Source: an uncultured Bacteroidales bacterium
GTDB lineage: Bacteria > Bacteroidota > Bacteroidia > Bacteroidales > Muribaculaceae
Length of the DNA stretch: 64,000 nt
Assembly (NCBI GenBank): GCA_902800715.1
Contig: CADCFN010000002.1
Coordinates: 186,001-250,000 of the forward strand
Direction of reading: 5' to 3'
The notes beneath the pieces are model-generated. The model searched no databases and was not told where the DNA came from. It was given only the letters and a program-made list of their open reading frames with translations. Positions 59,442 to 64,000 of this stretch are shown here, piece after piece. Numbering within the stretch: the stretch's first letter is position 1; the number at the start of each line of letters is the position of its first letter. A program made the translations under genes and the position numbers.

Positions 59442-61067
59442 TTAGAATCTAACACCTAAGGTGAAAGATACACGATTGTTGTGGTCAATCACATCGGCGC
59501 TTACATTAGGCTCATACCCATACTCATCGTTGATGGGCGAAAAAGCATTGTAAACACTATTGCGAATCTTGTGTACATAAGCCAAATCGGTGTAGAATGA
59601 TTTGTAATGGTAACCCACACCGCAGGTGATGTGATGTACACTGTTGTCATACTGGTAGGTAGGATTGGTGCCCACAGTTGCGATGTTGTAATCATATTTG
59701 TCCACACCTTCCTTGACCTGAGTGCTCTGATAGCTGTAGCCGGCACGCAAGCTCCAGTTAGGATTGACGCGATACTCGCCACCTACGCGGATGATGTGTG
59801 TAGGCTTAAAGTAGTCCTTGACATTGTAGGTCACATCGGGATAGTTGTTCCTGCGGTCATCACCGATACGCATCGTCTGGTTGGCAACGTACTCATAATC
59901 CAAGCTGATGATGCCACTTCGGCCAATTACACCCGCAATGCTACCCAGGAAGTGCCAAGGAGTCGAGAGCGTGTAAGTGAAGTAACCGTCATCGCTGCGC
60001 TTATCGGCACGATAGAGCAAATCGGAACCATGATAGGCTTTCAACCTCGCTGACACAGAGTAGGTGTCACGCATGTCATAGAAGGTGGGCGTGTGGAACG
60101 CAGCACCGATGCGCAATTGCTGAATGGGACGCCAGATAAGACCGAACTTGAAGTTCACACCAGTACCCTTGCTGTGCAGATAATTATGCAGGTACCAGTT
60201 GGCTTCGGTATTCACATTCGTGATATCACTCTCATAGAGGTCCTCATCGTCAGCCATGATGTACGGATCAATCAGATTCTCCTCATATCTCTGCCTACTC
60301 GTGTAATCCAGGTCAAGGATACCGAAGTCAAGACCCCAATACACCTTGTTGGCAAAGTTGCCGCCAAAAGCGATATTGTACTCATCGGCATGGCCACTCT
60401 CAATAACCTCGTAGTAGGCATCGCCTCTAGTGCCTTCACCGTAAAGGCCCTGCATGAATCCGTTATTGGCGTTAATGATACCTACATATCCGCCATTGTC
60501 AGTTTCCATGTCGAAGGTGGTGACTGCAGCCCAAGGAGCATAGCCATCATAGGGGTTGAAGTCGTTAGTCCAATAGAGGTCTTCATCGGTGAATGGGCCC
60601 TTAGGATTATTGTTCACAAACTGGTCGGCAATAAAATTGCTCATCGATGTGGAAATGTTGCCCACGCCACCCACATAACGACGATTAAAGGACTTCAATC
60701 GATTGTAGGTGAAACCGAAGTTCAAGTTGGGCACAGCCTCGCTATCCAAACGGATGGCTCCGATGTATCCCACGTTGTTCACATTAAACTTTGTATCGTT
60801 TGTCTTTTCAGTGCCCGCCTTGGTGCTATTGATATCAACACCCATTGAGATACCCACGTCAGATGTGCGATAGACACCGATACCACCAGGATTCTGGGTG
60901 AGAACCGAGAGATCGCCTCCGAGGGCTCCGAAGGCCCCCGCCATCGACTGGAAGCGCGAGGTGCCTCGGAGTTCGGTTTGTGACATCTGCAGGACATCAA
61001 AGGCGTCCTGTGCGTTTATCATTAGAGGAAGTCCGCACAACAGTATGGCAAAAACTTTCTTCTTCAT
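59442..61067 (-). CDS. OmpP1/FadL/TodX family outer-membrane protein
   Basis: The 541-residue protein has a signal peptide (MKKKVFAILLCGLPLMINAQ) and then the conserved N-terminal FadL plug segment with GTSRFQSMAGAFGALGGDLS and TQNPGGIGVYR. A long strand-rich barrel follows, ending in RVSFTLGVRF with a terminal Phe typical of outer-membrane insertion. FadL-type channels import hydrophobic compounds, and Bacteroidales members are sometimes called hemin receptors. It follows the repeat-rich exported gene on the minus strand by 66 bases. Confidence 0.92.
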   Translation of the reverse strand: MKKKVFAILLCGLPLMINAQDAFDVLQMSQTELRGTSRFQSMAGAFGALGGDLSVLTQNPGGIGVYRTSDVGISMGVDINSTKAGTEKTNDTKFNVNNVGYIGAIRLDSEAVPNLNFGFTYNRLKSFNRRYVGGVGNISTSMSNFIADQFVNNNPKGPFTDEDLYWTNDFNPYDGYAPWAAVTTFDMETDNGGYVGIINANNGFMQGLYGEGTRGDAYYEVIESGHADEYNIAFGGNFANKVYWGLDFGILDLDYTSRQRYEENLIDPYIMADDEDLYESDITNVNTEANWYLHNYLHSKGTGVNFKFGLIWRPIQQLRIGAAFHTPTFYDMRDTYSVSARLKAYHGSDLLYRADKRSDDGYFTYTLSTPWHFLGSIAGVIGRSGIISLDYEYVANQTMRIGDDRRNNYPDVTYNVKDYFKPTHIIRVGGEYRVNPNWSLRAGYSYQSTQVKEGVDKYDYNIATVGTNPTYQYDNSVHHITCGVGYHYKSFYTDLAYVHKIRNSVYNAFSPINDEYGYEPNVSADVIDHNNRVSFTLGVRF

Positions 61068-61133
61068 TGCTGATATAAATTTATAGTTCAGTTAGATTAA
61101 ATAATAATGTGTGTGTGAGAAAGGGCTGCGCAA

Positions 61134-62366
61134 TCAGCGACGATGACCACCACCACCGCCTGACGAACCGCCACGACTGCCGCCGCCAGAGCTGCGACTG
61201 CTGCTGCCACTGCTGTAGCCGCCGGAACTGCGACTGCTGCTGCCACCGCTATAGCCGCCAGAACTACGACTGCTGCTGCCACCGCTATAGCCGCCAGAGC
61301 TGCGACTGCTGCTGCCTCCGCTGTAGCCGCCAGAACTGCTGCTGCGATAGGTGCTGCCTGAAGTGCGGCTGCCACCGTAGGAGCGGCTGGTGCCTTCACT
61401 GTAGGAGCGTGAACTTGTTGCCGAAGGACGCGAAGTCGACTGGCTGCTGCGGGATGTTGCAACAGATTTGCGATTTCCGATGTTACCAGAATTACGAGAG
61501 GTGGCTACTCCAGGACGGCCATTTCCTACGTTGGACGGACGGTTGCCATCTTTAGATGCAATCTGGTTGCGGTTAGTGCCTGCTCCATAGCTTACTCGGT
61601 CGCGACCATTACGGTTAGAGGCCAGTCCAATACGACTGCCACTCAGGCTTTGACTTCTTCCACCAATACCATAATTGTGGTTGTAATTGGCATAATGATA
61701 TGAGTCTACCCATGAATAACCCGGGTACCAATAATGGCCATAGTGGTAGCCGTAATATGGTCCACCCCATCCATAAAAGGGAGAATACCAGGTGTAGTAA
61801 CCATAACCCCAATTGTAGAGAGGATACCACGTACGATGATAGTACCAAGGCGTGTACCAGGGAGAGTACCAACCGGTATACCAGGGATAATAGGAGCTAT
61901 AGAACGGAGAATCCCACCCGTAATACGAGAAGCTGTCTGAACCAATAATCAGATTGACTGAGGGTGACTCGTCATAATAAAGCTCAATCAGATCATTATC
62001 ATCACTCAGGATAACAATATCGGGGTTGTAGAAGCGCTCGATGCGGCGAGTATTGGCGAATGCCTCCTCGTAGATTGTGTCACCATTGATATCCACCTCA
62101 TAGTTGATATTGCTTGGGTCATACGCTCCACGACGGTTGTATTCGTCCTCGTCACGCTCAATCCGGTAGTTGTCTTCTGCAACCACCTTATACTTCTCGG
62201 GAACATCGCCATAGATCACAGTGGTCTTGGCGGGAGTAGAGGTCTTAATCTCTACCGTCTTAGACTTTGAGGCATCATAATAGATGTCATCGTAGTCCTG
62301 GGCTGAAAGCGAACCTGCGGTTAACGCCATGATGCCCACCATTGATAAAACACGATACTTCTTCAT
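61134..62366 (-). CDS. Exported repeat-rich protein of unknown function
   Basis: The 410-residue protein has a signal peptide (about 1-22, ending SLSAQ) and an acidic region (about 23-125). Next is a segment extremely rich in Tyr, Trp, Pro and Gly (about 135-225: WYSPWYTPWYYH and similar). A Ser/Arg/Gly/Asn-rich low-complexity tail follows, with four copies of a 12-residue unit of the type RSSGGYSGGSSS, ending in Gly-His-Arg-Arg. No enzymatic domain is recognised. The aromatic block may bind the cell surface or polysaccharides. It lies directly upstream of the FadL-like gene. Confidence 0.75.
   Translation of the reverse strand: MKKYRVLSMVGIMALTAGSLSAQDYDDIYYDASKSKTVEIKTSTPAKTTVIYGDVPEKYKVVAEDNYRIERDEDEYNRRGAYDPSNINYEVDINGDTIYEEAFANTRRIERFYNPDIVILSDDNDLIELYYDESPSVNLIIGSDSFSYYGWDSPFYSSYYPWYTGWYSPWYTPWYYHRTWYPLYNWGYGYYTWYSPFYGWGGPYYGYHYGHYWYPGYSWVDSYHYANYNHNYGIGGRSQSLSGSRIGLASNRNGRDRVSYGAGTNRNQIASKDGNRPSNVGNGRPGVATSRNSGNIGNRKSVATSRSSQSTSRPSATSSRSYSEGTSRSYGGSRTSGSTYRSSSSGGYSGGSSSRSSGGYSGGSSSRSSGGYSGGSSSRSSGGYSSGSSSRSSGGGSRGGSSGGGGGHRR
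61195..61338 (-). repeat. Four tandem 36-bp units inside the exported protein gene
   Basis: Units start at 61195, 61231, 61267 and 61303 and differ at a few third positions. They encode the 12-residue Ser/Gly/Arg repeats. The length is a multiple of three, so gain or loss of units keeps the frame. Confidence 0.85.
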
Positions 62367-62636
62367 GACAAATTACGTTTTAAAATTCATTGTTAATATT
62401 AGTTTTTGTTTGTTGTTTAGACACGCAAATCTTAAAAAAGTTTAAGTAGATGTTTAAAAAAGTGTTGCAAGTTATAATGTAAAATGTAACGCGCATCACT
62501 TTTTTTGGTGAAAAAATGCTAAATGCGTGATTTTTCACTCCGTTAGCGCGCTTTTCACTTAGCAAAAACCGTGCCATGCCTGGTTTTAGGCTTAGGACGC
62601 CTGATGAATAATGGCTTTCAATTAACTAAAAAAGTA

Positions 62637-62644
62637 TATCTTTG
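62637..62644 (+). promoter_or_regulatory. -7 box of the yfiC-like gene
   Basis: TATCTTTG fits TAnnTTTG exactly and lies 10 bases before the ATG at 62654. No perfect TTTG is at the right upstream spacing. It rules out the TTG at 62642 as start codon. Confidence 0.55.
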
Positions 62645-62653
62645 CAGACGATT

Positions 62654-63364
62654 ATGGGACGAGAGAAAACATTCCGCTTCAAGCAATTTGAGGTCTTGAA
62701 CGACCGCACGGCAATGAAGGTGGGCACCGACGGCGTTTTGTTGGGTGCTTGGTGTCCGGTAGAGGACGCACATTATGTACTTGATGTGGGCACGGGCTGC
62801 GGTGTCATCGCCCTCATGGTGGCACAACGTAATCCCCAAGCGGTTATCAAAGGCATAGACATCGACCACGAAGCCATCATGGAATCTGTCCTGAATTTTA
62901 AAAATTCCCCCTGGAGTAATCGCCTAAGCGCAATTGAAACTGATTTTAACTCAATGATTGATCATCATCGTTATGATCTTATCATTTCAAACCCTCCTTT
63001 CTTCACTAATGGTGTGTTACCCACTGGCGAAGCACGTACAACAGCTCGCCACACATCTTCCCTATCCTACCGCCAGCTCATTGATGGTGCAATTAGACTG
63101 TTGAACGAGGGAGGAAAGTTGGCGATGATTTCTCCCACCGATGCCGAAAGCGAGATTATACAGGCAGCGACATTTGCCTCATTGCCGGTACGTCACCTTA
63201 CTCGAGTAATCCCCGTTGAAGGCTCTATTCCCAAGCGCACGCTGTGGCTTTTCTCTCGTCAAGACATTCCCTACCACGAAGACACACTGACCATAGCCCA
63301 CAGTGACGGCAGCTTCACCGACGAATACGTCGCTATGACAGGCGCATTCTACCTGAAAATGTAA
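62654..63364 (+). CDS. yfiC: tRNA1(Val) (adenine37-N6)-methyltransferase-like protein (YfiC/TrmN6)
   Basis: The 236-residue class I methyltransferase starts at the ATG at 62654. It shows MKVGTDGVLLGAW, the SAM-binding DVGTGCGVIALMVAQR and the N6-adenine motif ISNPPFF. This combination and the N-terminal FRFKQFEVLND are typical of YfiC, which methylates A37 of valine tRNA. The substrate is inferred from family. It is the last gene on the right. Confidence 0.92.
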   Translation: MGREKTFRFKQFEVLNDRTAMKVGTDGVLLGAWCPVEDAHYVLDVGTGCGVIALMVAQRNPQAVIKGIDIDHEAIMESVLNFKNSPWSNRLSAIETDFNSMIDHHRYDLIISNPPFFTNGVLPTGEARTTARHTSSLSYRQLIDGAIRLLNEGGKLAMISPTDAESEIIQAATFASLPVRHLTRVIPVEGSIPKRTLWLFSRQDIPYHEDTLTIAHSDGSFTDEYVAMTGAFYLKM

Positions 63365-63400
63365 GAGAAACAACCATTATCCGTATTGCAACCAAAAGAA

Positions 63401-63440
63401 AAAAACAAAAGTCCCGTGACCGTAGCAAGTCAATCGGGAC
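63401..63440 (-). terminator. Hairpin with T-run on the minus strand
   Basis: Arms GTCCCG and CGGGAC (63411-63416 and 63435-63440), extended by TGA/TCA, are followed on the minus strand by TTTTGTTTTTTTC. On the plus strand there is no T-run, although it could still mark the end of the yfiC transcript. Confidence 0.5.
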
Positions 63441-63634
63441 CTATATGTTCTGCGTCTAGTGATGCTTCGTCAGCAGTTCGACACAAGGTTGAAGTGTTTT
63501 ATTATTAAGAAAAAGTCAGTTTTATTCGTTTGAAGCATTAATTCTTCATTGAATTCATTATAAAGACTAATTACAACTGAAAAAGTTTAATCTAACTATC
63601 AATTTTAACATTCATTAATATTTAACGCCATTTT

Positions 63635-63862
63635 GGTAACTATTCAGCAAATCACCGTGATGCTCAACCCCACGCTAAGCCGCAAAGGCGCTAAGATATT
63701 GATTTAAAAAACAATAAAGTATTGTTCCGCTGAGGATGACTATCAGCAATGCAATGTGTTAAAGCCATGAGATGATTTTCTTAGATAAACTTATGACATT
63801 GATTATAAAAAACTTAGCGTCTTTGCGCCTTTGCGTGGGGACATATTGGGTGAATAGTAACC
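63635..63862. repeat. Imperfect inverted-repeat element (MITE-like)
   Basis: Outer arms GGTAACTATTCA (63635-63646) and TGAATAGTAACC (63851-63862) pair with one mismatch. Inner arms at 63668-63695 and 63813-63840 pair at 25 of 28 bases. The middle ~117 bases are AT-rich with no frame. The inner arm is related to the single repeat at 33141-33168. Confidence 0.6.
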
Positions 63863-63888
63863 CATTTTGACTCGATTTTTCAATGGAT

Positions 63889-63910
63889 ATATCCCCATTT
63901 ATGGGGATAT
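63889..63910. promoter_or_regulatory. Perfect palindrome upstream of the right-edge promoter
   Basis: Ten-base perfect arms (63889-63898 and 63901-63910, ATATCCCCAT and its complement) with a 2-base centre lie 30 bases before the -33 box. It could be an operator, or a terminator since GGTTTTTGG follows. Confidence 0.4.
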
Positions 63911-63939
63911 GGTTTTTGGTAAAATCATTAAGAATTGGG

Positions 63940-63971
63940 ATTGTTTATGATAATATAGAGAATTATTTTTG
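63940..63971 (+). promoter_or_regulatory. Promoter reading out of the right edge
   Basis: ATTG (63940-63943), 20 bases, then TATTTTTG (63964-63971). The -7 box is exact and the -33 box has one mismatch. The transcript would enter a gene beyond 64000. Confidence 0.55.
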
Positions 63972-64000
63972 CAGCGTGAAAAACTCTATAGAAACGACAT

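Larger units (their letters stand above)
63365..64000. other. Gene-free right end
   Basis: About 635 bases have no credible reading frame. They contain a hairpin with a minus-strand T-run (63401-63440), a 228-base inverted-repeat element (63635-63862), a perfect palindrome (63889-63910) and an outward promoter (63940-63971). The stretch 63441-63634 is AT-rich and shows nothing I can name. Confidence 0.7.

Noticed and set aside
61195..61338. Regular 36-bp repeats resembling a CRISPR array
   Set aside because: The units are directly tandem with no spacers, are in frame within an exported protein gene, and no cas genes are present.
1..64000. tRNA and rRNA genes, insertion sequences, prophage or conjugative modules
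   Set aside because: I read the intergenic gaps for tRNA-like T-loops and the proteins for transposase, integrase or phage motifs and found none. A dedicated tRNA scan would settle the matter.

Overview
The window looks like a chromosomal segment of a Bacteroidales bacterium, probably near Prevotella or Muribaculaceae. I infer this from four things. Promoters match the Bacteroidetes form TTTG, 19-21 bp, TAnnTTTG, and no Shine-Dalgarno motifs are evident. There are lineage-typical genes: a long NusB, DUF4835, DUF5606, DUF6108, class III fructose bisphosphatase and a FadL/OmpP1 porin. Secreted proteins carry dockerin-like EF-hand repeats. A gut or rumen commensal lifestyle is suggested by a GH29 fucosidase, a C10 peptidase and a B12-dependent ribonucleotide reductase. 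No rRNA, tRNA, CRISPR array, transposase, phage gene or plasmid function was found.

Layout. Bases 1-3475 (minus) are the start of a surface-polysaccharide operon: LicD, GT2 glycosyltransferase, polysaccharide pyruvyl transferase and a nucleotidyltransferase cut by the left edge. A canonical promoter about 365 bp upstream implies a long untranslated leader. Bases 3476-5397 are gene-poor and hold a small secreted protein, divergent promoters and a probable ~55-nt RNA with its own terminator. Bases 5398-10330 (plus) hold a phosphohexomutase and two paralogous MFS transporters. Bases 10474-12927 are an AT-rich MBOAT acyltransferase / SGNH-like pair. Bases 13060-19636 hold an SDR, a secreted transglutaminase-like protein, typA, a SIMPL protein and an FAD oxidoreductase.

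Bases 19731-33120 (plus) form a long housekeeping run: HAD phosphatase, Fur-family regulator, DUF1015, dnaN, exonuclease, coaBC, DUF4835, recN, rlmB, nusB, yajC, ybbR-like, coaE, DUF5606 and an NlpC/P60 lipoprotein. Several neighbours overlap by 1-4 bases, as in operons. Bases 33276-36077 (minus) hold an SDR, a DAHP synthase/chorismate mutase fusion and nadC. rlmH follows, divergent from nadC.

Bases 37955-41177 (plus) hold an ECF sigma factor, a non-canonical anti-sigma-like protein and a DUF6108 protein, flanked by two paralogous beta-barrel proteins. This is the best candidate for a poorly described envelope-regulation module. Bases 41264-43455 (minus) hold an MBL hydrolase, rsmG and a DUF3298 lipoprotein, then cvfB-like (plus). 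Bases 44540-50754 are a cluster of secreted proteins, three with dockerin-like repeats and no cohesin in sight. Bases 50868-58136 (minus) hold nrdJ, an OmpA-family lipoprotein, fbp and a DbpA-like helicase. The rest holds a membrane phosphoesterase, a FadL-like porin, a repeat-rich exported protein, a yfiC-like methyltransferase and a ~630-bp gene-free right end with an inverted-repeat element and an outward promoter.

Convergent gene pairs are generally separated by strong hairpins, which independently support the gene boundaries. Where the longest open frame began at TTG inside or before a promoter, I moved the start to the downstream ATG.
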